Positions 9,261-18,221 of a stretch of DNA of 64,000 bases are shown one piece after another. Position numbers and translations under genes: made by a program. The stretch lies in NCBI RefSeq assembly GCF_001263205.1, contig NZ_CP012333.1, positions 2,542,001-2,606,000 on the forward strand, written 5' to 3'. The notes under the pieces were generated by a model. That model was not told the origin of the DNA. It did no database searches and saw only the letters and a program-made list of their open reading frames with translations. The DNA comes from Labilithrix luteola. Lineage in GTDB: Bacteria; Myxococcota_A; Polyangia; Polyangiales; Polyangiaceae. Within the stretch, counting starts at the first letter, position 1. Every line of letters begins with the position of its first letter.

Positions 9261-11063
9261 ATGGGCAGGTCGCCGTACGATCGCCATTCGCTGGAAGAGC
9301 CGACGAGCGGAGTCATCTCGTCCGTGGTTCCCGAGTCTGGTCCTTCGCAGTCGCTGCGCGCGGATGCGATCGCGCCTGGCGAGGTGATCGCCGACAAATA
9401 CGTCGTCGAACGCGTGATCGGAGTCGGCGGCGTGGCGATCGTCGTCGCCGCTCGCCATGTCGAGCTCGAAGAGACCGTCGCGATCAAGATCCTCCAGCCC
9501 GAGCTGCAGACGCGGAAAGAGATCATGCAGCGCTTCGCCCGCGAGGCGAAGGCGGCCGTGCGCATCAAGAGCGAGTACGCCGCCCGCGTCTTCGACGTCG
9601 GCGTCGCCAGGGGCCGTGGTCCCTACCTCGTCATGGAGTATCTCGAGGGCCTCGACCTCGGACACTACCTGGGCAGCCACGGGCCGCTCCCGATCAAGCG
9701 CGCCGTCGAATACGTCATGCAGGCGTGCGAGGCGCTGGCCGTCGCGCACGTGAACGGCATCGTCCACCGCGACATCAAGCCCGAGAATCTCTTCCTCGCT
9801 CGCCGCGGCGACGGCACCGAGATCATCAAGGTCCTCGACTTCGGCATCTCCAAAGCGGCCCTCACGAGCTCCGTCTTCGGATTGCCGGACGACGCGCTGA
9901 AGACCCAAGAGCTGATGGGCACGCCGCTCTACATGTCACCGGAACAGATCCGGGAGACGTCGACGGTGGACCGGCGCGCGGACATCTGGTCGCTCGGCGT
10001 CGTTCTCTACGAGCTCATCACCGGCGAGCTCGCCTTCTCGGGTGAGGCCATCACGAAGATCTGCGCGGACGTCCTCGAGAAGGATCCGCCGCCGCTCTCG
10101 CGCTACGTCGTCGACTTGCCCGACGGTTTGCAGTCGGTCGTGAGCCGGTGTCTCGCCAAAGACCCCGAACGGCGCTTCCAGAACGTGGCCGAGCTCGCCA
10201 TCGCACTGCTGCCGTTCGGGCCGAGCCGCGCGCGCATCCTTGCCGAGCGATCCAGCACCATCCTACGCGCGGCCGGTCACGTCGACGGCGGCGTGATGGT
10301 GAAGTTCCACAGCAGCGCGCCGCCGCCTCCGCTGCTCCCTGGTGCGAGCCCTTCGGACAATCCCGACGCAGCTGCCCTCCGAAGCCCGCGGGTGCCGTCG
10401 ATGTCGACGCTGCCCGGTATGCAGCACCTGACGAATCCCGAGGCGCTGAACTCGATCGCCATCGAAGGTCGACGCACGCGGCGAATCGTGACCTTCGCGA
10501 GCATCATCGTGCTCGCGTTCGCGGGCATCGCCACCTTCGCCGTGGTGTCGAATCGACGCGCAGCCGTCGTCACGCCGGCGCCTGTCGCAGATCGGCCCAT
10601 CGCGGTCGTGACCGACCCGCCTGGAGCGCGCGTCGAGTGGGAAGGCAAGCTGCTCGGAGAGACGCCCCTGTCGACGACGCTCCCCGTCGGCATTCACAGC
10701 CTGAAGCTCACGCACGAGGGCTACGCGCCGGAGACGCTCTCGGTCACGGTGTCGCCCAACGATGCCGAGGGTCGCAAGGCCCAGCTCACGATGTCGAAGG
10801 TGGATGCCGCCGCGTCGGCGAAGGCGTCGGCCGCGCCGGCCAAGGAAGCCAGCAAACCTCCCGCTGTACGCCCGGGCGCGCCGGCGAACGTGAACGCGTC
10901 GTTGCCGCGCATCGCCACGTCGTCCGTAGGCGCCGCGCCTCCCCCGCCGGGCGCGGTGGCCGACGTGACGGGCCAATCGAGTGCCAAGGCGTCCGCAGCG
11001 CCGGCGCCGAAGCACGTGAAGGTCATTGGCGAAAAGAAAACGAACGTCGTCGTCGTCGAATAA
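9261..11063 (+). CDS. Ser/Thr protein kinase with C-terminal PEGA domain
   Basis: The 600-residue product has a kinase domain at about 45-320 with AIKIL (Lys), HRDIKPEN, DFG and MSPEQ, so the phosphotransfer residues are present. The glycine loop reads IGVGGVAIV, with the usual last Gly replaced by Ala. A Pro/Ser linker leads to one membrane helix near residues 415-435 (FASIIVLAFAGIATFAVV), then an extracytoplasmic PEGA domain (DPPGARVEWEGKLLGETP) and an Ala/Pro-rich tail. Membrane kinases of this layout are typical of myxobacteria. It is followed 80 bp later on the same strand by a TPR protein and then a binding lipoprotein, which may work with it. The start is supported by AGGA about 8 bases upstream. 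Confidence 0.92.
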   Translation: MGRSPYDRHSLEEPTSGVISSVVPESGPSQSLRADAIAPGEVIADKYVVERVIGVGGVAIVVAARHVELEETVAIKILQPELQTRKEIMQRFAREAKAAVRIKSEYAARVFDVGVARGRGPYLVMEYLEGLDLGHYLGSHGPLPIKRAVEYVMQACEALAVAHVNGIVHRDIKPENLFLARRGDGTEIIKVLDFGISKAALTSSVFGLPDDALKTQELMGTPLYMSPEQIRETSTVDRRADIWSLGVVLYELITGELAFSGEAITKICADVLEKDPPPLSRYVVDLPDGLQSVVSRCLAKDPERRFQNVAELAIALLPFGPSRARILAERSSTILRAAGHVDGGVMVKFHSSAPPPPLLPGASPSDNPDAAALRSPRVPSMSTLPGMQHLTNPEALNSIAIEGRRTRRIVTFASIIVLAFAGIATFAVVSNRRAAVVTPAPVADRPIAVVTDPPGARVEWEGKLLGETPLSTTLPVGIHSLKLTHEGYAPETLSVTVSPNDAEGRKAQLTMSKVDAAASAKASAAPAKEASKPPAVRPGAPANVNASLPRIATSSVGAAPPPPGAVADVTGQSSAKASAAPAPKHVKVIGEKKTNVVVVE

Positions 11064-11143
11064 CGCGCTCGTCTCCATCGACATCCCCGTCTCCGACTCT
11101 TCGCAATTCGATGAATGCGATTCGCACCAGCGAGGCAGGTGTA

Positions 11144-11923
11144 ATGAAGAACATGTTGCTTTTGGCGGCCGCGCTGACCGTCGTGTCCGTGCCGGCCATC
11201 GCAAACGCCCAGTCGCCCACGACACCGGCCGCGGACGAACAGACCGCTCAGACGCTCTCCGATCAGGCCTACGAGGCCTACGAGAAGGGCGACTTCTCGA
11301 AGGCGATCTCGCAATACCTCGAGTCCTACAAACTCGTGCCTACCGCGGAGATTCTCTACAACATCGCGAGCATCTACGAAAAAAAGCTAAACGACCCGAA
11401 GCTCGCCATCGAATACTACCGTCGTCACAACGCGGCGACGGATGCGAAAGCGGAGTTGGTCGGTAAAGCCACTTCGCGAATCGCCGCGCTGCAGGCGCAG
11501 ATCGACAACCCGAACGGTTCGAAATCGGACCTCAAGACTCTGCCCGAAAGCTCGGGGAAGCACGAATCGGGCTCGGGCAGCACACTCAAGACGATCGGCA
11601 TCGTCACCGGAACGATCGGCATCGTCGGACTCGGCGTGGGCGCCGTGACCGGGGTCATGGCGAGCGGCAAGCACGGCGACGCCAAGGACGCGGGCTGCTC
11701 CGGTTCGACGTGCCCCACCGAAGACGCGCGTGACAAGGAAAAGTCCGCGGCGGACATGGCGACCATCTCGACGATCACCTTCATTGCCGGCGGCGCGCTC
11801 CTCGCAGGCGGCATCATCATGTACTTGGCCGCGCCCAAGGAGAACAGCACCTCGCGTGCCTTCCGCGTCGCCCCGCAAGTCGACATGCATGGCGGGGGCC
11901 TCTCCGTCCTCGGCCGCTTCTAG
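11144..11923 (+). CDS. Exported TPR-containing protein with two C-terminal membrane helices
   Basis: The 259-residue product starts with a signal peptide (LLLAAALTVVSVPAIANA). Residues about 40-120 form tetratricopeptide-like helices (AYEAYEKGDFSKAISQYLES ... AEILYNIASIYEKK), a protein-binding scaffold. Two Gly-rich hydrophobic segments follow (IGIVTGTIGIVGLGVGAVTGV and ISTITFIAGGALLAGGIIMYLA) around a loop with two Cys. The frame is open further upstream, but the signal peptide sets the start at 11144 (or the in-frame ATG at 11111). TPR proteins of this shape often sit beside PEGA-type kinases in myxobacteria; the partner is not known. Confidence 0.8.
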   Translation: MKNMLLLAAALTVVSVPAIANAQSPTTPAADEQTAQTLSDQAYEAYEKGDFSKAISQYLESYKLVPTAEILYNIASIYEKKLNDPKLAIEYYRRHNAATDAKAELVGKATSRIAALQAQIDNPNGSKSDLKTLPESSGKHESGSGSTLKTIGIVTGTIGIVGLGVGAVTGVMASGKHGDAKDAGCSGSTCPTEDARDKEKSAADMATISTITFIAGGALLAGGIIMYLAAPKENSTSRAFRVAPQVDMHGGGLSVLGRF

Positions 11924-11972
11924 TCGGCGCCGTTCGCGTTCGAGCCCTCCTTTCCCTTTTCACGGCGAGACC

Positions 11973-13526
11973 ATGCACATTCTTCGATCCCTCGCGCTGG
12001 GCACCTCGGTCGTCACGACCATCCTCATCGCAGGCTGCAGCAGCATTCTCGGCATCGAGTCCAACCCCAGCTTGGACTCGGACGCGAGCACCACCGGCGG
12101 CGCGATCGGCTGCGTTGGCACCGTGTACGTGCGCATCGCGAGCGACTTCTCCGGAACGGCGACCGACATCGCCATCCCGCACTTCTGGGGCGTCTACGAT
12201 CACCTGCGCGAGCTGAACGAGACGGGCGGCATCGGCGGCTGCAACATCGATCTCGACGTCAAGGACAACAACTACACACCAGCCAAGACGACCGAGGTCG
12301 TCGACAACTGGCGCAAGACGGACCCGCACTGGGCGGACGTCAACACGCTCTTCATCTTCGGCACCGGGCCGACGACGGCCGCTGGCCCGCAGCTCATGTC
12401 CGAGAAGAAGATCGTCATCCCCGGCTCCTATGCCGGATTGCTCGCCTCTCCCACTCCCGTGAACAAAGATGTCACGTACAACGTCCTCAACGCGCAGTAT
12501 CAGTCGGCGAACTTCAACGAGCACAAGACCAGCACCGGCTGGCCCTACGTCTTCTTCCCCGCCACGGACTACGGCACGGCCATTCGACTCGCGATCCAGG
12601 CCGCTTGGAGACTCCAGCCCGGACGCATGGCGTTCGCACACGAGACGGCCGACAAGTGCGCTTACTGCGTCGAGCCGCTCGCCGCAGGCGCATCGTTCAT
12701 GCCGTCGCTCCAAGGCATGAGCCTCGGCCGCGATCTCATCATTCCCCAGACGTCGAGCGAGGCCGACGCACCGAAGATCCACGACGCCGTCGTTGCCTAC
12801 TTCACCGACGCAGTGAACGGCGAGATTGCCCACTTCAAGAGCGCCAACGCAACCTCGTGGACGTACGAGCCGGTCACCTGGCTCTGGTCCGGTAACAGCG
12901 TGTTCGCTTCGGCCATTCTCGGCAAAGAAGTCGCTGCCATCCAGAAGCAAATCGACGCCGACCCCGCGGTGCAGGCGATCCTCGCCGCGAACAAGACGAA
13001 GTGGAAGCTTCGCATCATGGCGAACAACTGGGGCATCGGCGAGACCACCACCACGATCTGCGGCGCCGACTGCAAAGGTGACTTCTTCTACGGTCTCTTC
13101 CCGGTGCCGAAGTATGCCGACCTCCAGAACAGCTCGGGTATGGGCAACCTGATTGGCCTCCACGAGACGTACGCTCGGAAGGACGCAGCGACCCCGCCGA
13201 AGGCGCCCATCACGCCTCGCAAGCCGACGGACTACCAGGACGTGCGCTACGTCCAGGGCTACGCCGCGGCTGTCATGTGGGAAAAGGCGATGCTCCGCGC
13301 GATCGAGAAGGGGTCGAAGAACCCGGCCGGCGAGGACCTCAAGAATGCGTTCGAGTCCTTCACGCAGATGGACATGAACGGCATGACGGCAGGCCCCATC
13401 TCCTTCACGCCCACCGACCACCGCCCCCAGTCGAACGAATCGATCTACCGCATCGACGAGAACGGCCAGCTCGCGTTCGTAGACAGGTATTCGCTGGCGC
13501 TCGTCTCGGAATGGCTCGGATACTGA
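11973..13526 (+). CDS. Periplasmic-binding-protein-like lipoprotein (type 1 fold)
   Basis: The 517-residue product has a lipobox ending at Cys22 (ILIAGC). The body resembles branched-chain amino-acid/urea-type ABC substrate-binding proteins: GTVYVRIASDFSGTATD at the start, a ligand-cleft segment FIFGTGPTTAAGPQLM, then IVIPGSYAGLL. It is longer than the usual 380-420 residues because of insertions with paired Cys (CAYC and CGADC). No permease or ATPase gene lies next to it, so it may act as a lipid-anchored sensor or ligand binder rather than a transporter part. It follows the TPR gene after 49 bp and may be co-transcribed with it and the kinase. Confidence 0.8.
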   Translation: MHILRSLALGTSVVTTILIAGCSSILGIESNPSLDSDASTTGGAIGCVGTVYVRIASDFSGTATDIAIPHFWGVYDHLRELNETGGIGGCNIDLDVKDNNYTPAKTTEVVDNWRKTDPHWADVNTLFIFGTGPTTAAGPQLMSEKKIVIPGSYAGLLASPTPVNKDVTYNVLNAQYQSANFNEHKTSTGWPYVFFPATDYGTAIRLAIQAAWRLQPGRMAFAHETADKCAYCVEPLAAGASFMPSLQGMSLGRDLIIPQTSSEADAPKIHDAVVAYFTDAVNGEIAHFKSANATSWTYEPVTWLWSGNSVFASAILGKEVAAIQKQIDADPAVQAILAANKTKWKLRIMANNWGIGETTTTICGADCKGDFFYGLFPVPKYADLQNSSGMGNLIGLHETYARKDAATPPKAPITPRKPTDYQDVRYVQGYAAAVMWEKAMLRAIEKGSKNPAGEDLKNAFESFTQMDMNGMTAGPISFTPTDHRPQSNESIYRIDENGQLAFVDRYSLALVSEWLGY

Positions 13527-13535
13527 CGCGCCGTC

Positions 13536-14267
13536 TCACGCACGACGGAACGTCACGACGAGCACGTCACGATACGCGAGCTTCTCGGGGTGGAGCCGCG
13601 AGAGCGCCGTGACGCCGTGGAAGACGCGATCGTCATCCACGAGCGCCACATCCATCGGCTGCGTCAGCGTGAAGCTTCCGATGGGACGATGAGCGACGTC
13701 TTCCATCATCGTCTTACCGCTCGCGATGTTCTCGCGCTTCACGAGCATCACCATCACCCAGTCGACACCGTCGCGGTGCATGCCTTCGGGCGTGGGTTTG
13801 CCTTCGTGATCGGGGCTCGTCTCGATGCGGAACTGGTGGACCTCGACGTGCCAGACGGGCGGGCGCGTCTCCTCGGGGGTAAGGCCGTCGAAGAGGCGGT
13901 GGCACGTTGTCAGGATGGCCTGCATCGCGGGATGCTCCGCGACTTCGTCGGTGATGGGCTCGAACCAGCGCGCCACGCCTCCGTTCAGCGGGTTGTAGTC
14001 GCGGCTCTGGTAGTGCGGCTGATGCGCTTTTCGAGCGAGACCATCCGAGGAGGAGGCAAACGCCGCGAAGCGACGCCGTCGATACCGGCCACCATCGGCC
14101 ATGAACGTGTCGACGCCCAGGTCGTTCCACGTCTCCGCGAAGGCTTCCCAATCGCGCAGCCCCGCGGCCTCGAGAATGGGGCGAATGCCCTCGGCCTGGA
14201 CGAACGAGAACCCGTCACGCGAGAGCGCGTTTGCGAGGCCGGTAGGACCGAAGAGCTCGGGATGCAT
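13536..14267 (-). CDS. 2OG-Fe(II) dioxygenase family protein
   Basis: The 243-residue product matches the 2OG-Fe(II) dioxygenase family that includes bacterial isoleucine hydroxylases. An HxD pair is visible at His164-Asp166 (GMHRDGVDWV) and a distal His at 217 (RVFHGVTAL), the expected iron ligands; Arg234 or Arg241 could bind the carboxylate of 2-oxoglutarate. Known members hydroxylate free amino acids or related small molecules; the substrate here is unknown. The open frame continues upstream into the neighbouring gene, but homology starts at the ATG at 14267. The 3' end faces the binding lipoprotein gene across 9 bp. Confidence 0.85.
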   Translation of the reverse strand: MHPELFGPTGLANALSRDGFSFVQAEGIRPILEAAGLRDWEAFAETWNDLGVDTFMADGGRYRRRRFAAFASSSDGLARKAHQPHYQSRDYNPLNGGVARWFEPITDEVAEHPAMQAILTTCHRLFDGLTPEETRPPVWHVEVHQFRIETSPDHEGKPTPEGMHRDGVDWVMVMLVKRENIASGKTMMEDVAHRPIGSFTLTQPMDVALVDDDRVFHGVTALSRLHPEKLAYRDVLVVTFRRA

Positions 14268-14392
14268 GGAGTGCGTATCCCGAACCCTACTACTGCCTGC
14301 GGGCGGCACAACAAGGCGATCGCGGCCGCGTTCATCTGGAGCTGAGCAGCAATGCTTCGACGCCCCCTCACGGCCGGGCTCCTGCCTTCGCT

Positions 14393-16309
14393 TCACGGCG
14401 TGGCGTACGGGAGACGCGCTCGGTGTTTGTCGACGCGAGCAACCGCTTCGCGGAACGCACGCGCGTGTGGCCGGCTGGCACGAGCCTCCGCGAGAACTTC
14501 GCCGGCGAGCGCTTTCGCGCCGATCTTCGAGAGCGCTTCCTTCGTGCGTCGGAGCACGCGCACCGAAGCGTCGCCCGCGCGGACCCGCTGGAGGAGAAGC
14601 TTCGCGGCCGCATCGAAGTCTCCACGCTCGAAGGCCACGAGGCCGATGACCTCCGCCCCTTCGGGTTCGGTCGCGCAATCGAGGGCGATTCGCAGTGCGC
14701 TCATGGGCTCACCCGCCTCGTAGACGTGCAGCGCGTGGAGGGCGGCACGCTCGGACGGCCGCCCAGGCAGGCTGCGAACCAGATCCTCGACGACGGCGTC
14801 GGCCCTGTGCGAAAGTGCAATCTGCAACCAATCCATCAAGAGCCACGCGAGCTCACGCGGAGCGGGCCTCTCGCCGAAGAGGCACTCGGCGACGACAGCG
14901 GCGCGCTCGGGCAAGAAGAAAAGGGCGTCGGCGACGAGCTTCTCGTCTCGCCGCTCGAGGCCGACGAGGAACCGATGCACGGCTGCACTGTCGCCGAAGC
15001 TCGTGAGGACTTCGCGCGCTTCGACGATCCGCCCGAGACGAGCGAGCGCATACGAGTAGTGCTCGTTGCGAAGGCCATGACGATCGCCGATGGCCGCCGC
15101 CGCAGACCACGCGCGTACGCGAACGAGCCCACCGATCGTCGCCGCCAAGACCGACGGAGCACCGTCCGTATCCTTCGCTGCAATCGCCCAGGCTCGTGGC
15201 CCCGGATGGATGCGCTCGGCCACCTTCACGAGCGCATCGGCAATCGCTGCGTCGGCCGGGAATCGGCGCACGGCACGAACGAGCAGATCGTACGCTTGGC
15301 GCGCCGAACCGAGCTCTGCGAGCGCATTGGCGCGAAGCACGAGCGTTGCCTCGACCCGCCGGGCCACGTCACCTTCGACCCGACTCGGCAGCTTCTCGAG
15401 CTGCTCGACGCATCCGAGCGCCGTCTCCGGATCGCCATCGCGAACGGCGAGGTCACCGAGCAGAAAGAGCGAAGGCACGCGTCCGAGCTTCACGCCGGTC
15501 CCGAATTTCGCAGCGTCCCACGCGGCGCCGAAGGCACGTTCCGCCACGCGAATGGCCGCCAGCTGACTCGCCGACCAGCCTGCAAGCACGTGCTCCGGAC
15601 TTCGCGTCACGACCCGCTCGAACCAGATCGCGGCGCGCCCATAGTCACCGGCGATGGCGAGCTCGAGGCCGAGGTAGTGCCAGTGGCGCGGATCGGCGGG
15701 CGAGGCTTCGTGCGCGGCCATCGTCAGGCGGAGATTGCGCTCGAACCGGCCCTTGCGTTGATTCTCCGCTGCGGTGTAGCCGCGATGCACGATGGGCAGC
15801 TCGGCGTCTTCGAGTGTGCCTCCGGCGCGAAGGATCGAACCTTCGACGTCCTCGTGGATTCGATTCTCGTACGCATAGCCGTGGCCGTTGCGAACGATGC
15901 GCGTCGACGAGACACGCTGCTGGAGCCGACCGGCGTCGTCGACGCAGCGGACGGGAATGCGAACCCCTCCGGCGTTCGATTTTTCGAGGACCTCGGCGAC
16001 GCCGTCGATGAACGCAGGCGTGACGGCTTCGTCCGCGTCGAGCACGAGCATCCATGCGGCCCTCGCATGCGCGAAGGCGAAGTTACGAGCTGCCGAGAAG
16101 TCGTCGACCCACGCGAACGAGACGACGCGCGCGCCATGTTCGAGCGCGATCTCCACCGTGCGATCCGTGGAGCCCGTGTCGACGACGACGAGCTCGGCAT
16201 CGAGCCCCGCGAGGCTCGCGAGCGCGCGACCGAGGTTCAGCTCCTCGTTCTTGACGATCATGCACACCGACAAGAGGGGTCGGTCGATCGTGGGTGCGGG
16301 CGTGTGCAT
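14393..16309 (-). CDS. Family 2 glycosyltransferase with helical-repeat tail
   Basis: The 638-residue product opens with a GT2 domain (about 10-230): LLSVCMIVKNEELNLGRAL, VVVDTGSTDRT and the metal-binding DADE. Such transferases use nucleotide sugars to glycosylate proteins, lipids or polysaccharides in the cytoplasm. The remaining about 400 residues are alpha-helical and TPR-like (YLGLELAIAGDYGRAAIWFERVV; later segments are more degenerate) and probably bind the acceptor. There is no signal peptide or membrane helix. It lies 62 bp downstream of the kinase gene cluster end and 125 bp upstream of the dioxygenase gene on the same strand, so it could belong to either transcript. Confidence 0.88.
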   Translation of the reverse strand: MHTPAPTIDRPLLSVCMIVKNEELNLGRALASLAGLDAELVVVDTGSTDRTVEIALEHGARVVSFAWVDDFSAARNFAFAHARAAWMLVLDADEAVTPAFIDGVAEVLEKSNAGGVRIPVRCVDDAGRLQQRVSSTRIVRNGHGYAYENRIHEDVEGSILRAGGTLEDAELPIVHRGYTAAENQRKGRFERNLRLTMAAHEASPADPRHWHYLGLELAIAGDYGRAAIWFERVVTRSPEHVLAGWSASQLAAIRVAERAFGAAWDAAKFGTGVKLGRVPSLFLLGDLAVRDGDPETALGCVEQLEKLPSRVEGDVARRVEATLVLRANALAELGSARQAYDLLVRAVRRFPADAAIADALVKVAERIHPGPRAWAIAAKDTDGAPSVLAATIGGLVRVRAWSAAAAIGDRHGLRNEHYSYALARLGRIVEAREVLTSFGDSAAVHRFLVGLERRDEKLVADALFFLPERAAVVAECLFGERPAPRELAWLLMDWLQIALSHRADAVVEDLVRSLPGRPSERAALHALHVYEAGEPMSALRIALDCATEPEGAEVIGLVAFERGDFDAAAKLLLQRVRAGDASVRVLRRTKEALSKIGAKALAGEVLAEARASRPHARAFREAVARVDKHRARLPYATP

Positions 16310-16371
16310 GACGATCCATCGGAACGACGGATCGCCATGAAGCTTGAGGTGCGCGAATCAGACGACGCCGC

Positions 16372-18188
16372 TCAGGGCGTTCCGCCTTGGTCGCGGCACT
16401 GCTTTTCCAGACTGTTCACGATGGCCGCCGGCTGCCTGCTGGCGCGCGCAGTTCGCGCTCGAATGCACACGGCGGGATCGCTCCTCGGCGGCGTGGGCGT
16501 GGGCGCCGGGGGAGGCGTGGGCGTGGGCGCCGGCGTTGGAGGAGGCGTGGGCGTGGGCGTGGGCGCCGGAGGAGGCGTAGGGTGCGGCGTGGGGGTCGGT
16601 GCCGGCGTCGGCGGCGGAGTCGGCGTCGGATTCACCGTGGGCTTCGGCGCCGGCCCCGGAGCAGGCTGAGGTTTCACAGCCGGCCCCGCGTTGAGGGGCG
16701 GAGCTTCCGTCGGCACCGGAGCAATCGTCGGCGCGGCCGTCGCCGGCACGGTCGGAGCCGCCGTCGGCGTGACCTGCGTGGACAGCCCCGCGTCGAACTC
16801 CATCGGGACGGGATCCTTCGAACCGCCACCGAGCGCGCCGGTTCCGAGGAGGATCGCGCCGATGCTCAGCACCGCGACGAGGCCCGCAGCGCCGAGGATA
16901 AGGCCCTTGTTGCTACCCTGACGGGACGCAGGCGGCGGCGCGTGAGGAACGCCTCCGTACGCGGGCGCAGGCGGGGGGCACCATAGGGAGACGATGCCTG
17001 CGCGACCATCGGCGCGGCAGCCATCCCCGGCGACGTTCCTCCGGCCGGCGAGCCGTACGCGGGCGGCGCAGGACTCGCTCCGAACCCCGGCGGGAACGCG
17101 AGCGGCTCCCCCATCTGGGTCTTCCCCTTCTGCGGGTCGGCGCCCATCGCAGGGGGCGCTCCGTAGGCAGGAGGCGGCGCACCGTAGGCGGGTGCATCTT
17201 GCACGGTCGGCTGGCGACGCGCGATCTCCGGGCCGTCTGCCGGCGCGGTTCCCGTGAAGCGATCGAGGAAGTCGTTCACGGACGCGAAGCGCTGATCGGG
17301 ACTCTTCGCGAGCGCGCGCATGATCGCGCCGCGCATCGACTCCGGCAGGGCTGCGCCGTTGGGCGTGGCTTCGAGCGCCTTGGGCGCCGCGGTCATGTGC
17401 AGCGTGGCCCACTCCCAGGCCGTCTTCGCCTCGAAGGGAAGCTGGCCGGTGAGCATCTCGTAGCCCATCACGCCGAGTGAATAGATGTCCGAGCGGACGT
17501 CGAGCGGCTGGCCCGTGAACTGCTCCGGGCTCATGTAGGGCGGGGTTCCGAGGACCATGCCCTGCTGCGTGAGCTTCGCCTCGTTGCGGTCTTCCTCGCC
17601 GCTACGCTTGGCGATACCGAAGTCGAGGACTTTGACGAAGTCCTTCTGACCCGCGCGATCCGTGAGGATCACGTTGTCGGGCTTCAGGTCGCGATGGATG
17701 ATCCCCTTGCTGTGGGCTTCCGCGAGGGAGCCGCAAATCTGCGTGAGGACCTTCTGCACGCGCGCGGCAGCCATGGCCCCGCCCTTCTCGAGCACCGTCG
17801 CGATGCTCTCGCCCTGGACGAACTCCATGACGATGAAGAGCAGGCCGTCTTCGGTGGTACCGAAGTCGAAGACCTGGACCGTGTTCGGGTGCTCGAGCCC
17901 GGCGAGCGTCCCGACCTCACGGTGGAAGCGCTCGCGGATCTGCGGATCGCGCGAGAGGTGGCTGTGCAAGGTCTTGATGGCGACCTTGCGCACCGTCGGG
18001 CCGAGCGATTGTTCGCCGACGTAGACGGCTCCCATGCCGCCTTCGCCGAGAAGCTTCACGACCTTGTACTTGCCGTGGAGCACGCGACCGACGAGCGGGT
18101 CCACCACGTCCCTCGGCATCGGCGCACCGCACGTCGAACAAAACGGAGGATTGCCTTCGATGAAGCTATGACACGACGGGCATTGCAT
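16372..18188 (-). CDS. Ser/Thr protein kinase with N-terminal zinc ribbon; frame broken by a -1 shift
   Basis: The N-terminal frame (18188 to 16866) encodes a zinc ribbon (CPSC ... CSTC) and a complete kinase domain (LGEGGMGAVY, AIKTL, HRDLKPDN, DFGIAK, MSPEQF), then a Pro/Ala/Gly linker. The membrane helix (GLILGAAGLVAVLSIGAILLG), a Pro-Thr-rich stretch and the C-terminal Cys module lie in the -1 frame and end at 16372. The switch falls at a run of six G on the plus strand (16973-16978); one more base there would restore one protein of about 604 residues. The upstream paralogue (18222-19841) is intact with the same domain order, which shows the two halves belong together. The cause could be sequencing error, a real mutation or slippage. 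Confidence 0.85.
16490..16650. repeat. Low-complexity Pro-Thr coding repeat
   Basis: On the plus strand this stretch is built from GGCGTGGGCGTGGGCGCC-like units. On the coding (minus) strand it gives repeated Pro-Thr-Pro units between the membrane helix and the C-terminal Cys module of the kinase at 16372-18188. It is likely to vary in length between strains. Confidence 0.7.
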
Positions 18189-18221
18189 CGATTCGTCAGT
18201 CTCCGACGCGAGCGATTCGCC

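Noticed and set aside
14423..16669. A 748-codon open frame antisense to the glycosyltransferase
   Set aside because: The GT2 motifs on the minus strand are clear, and the plus-strand frame ends in Gly/Val repeats that mirror the Pro-Thr linker of the kinase.
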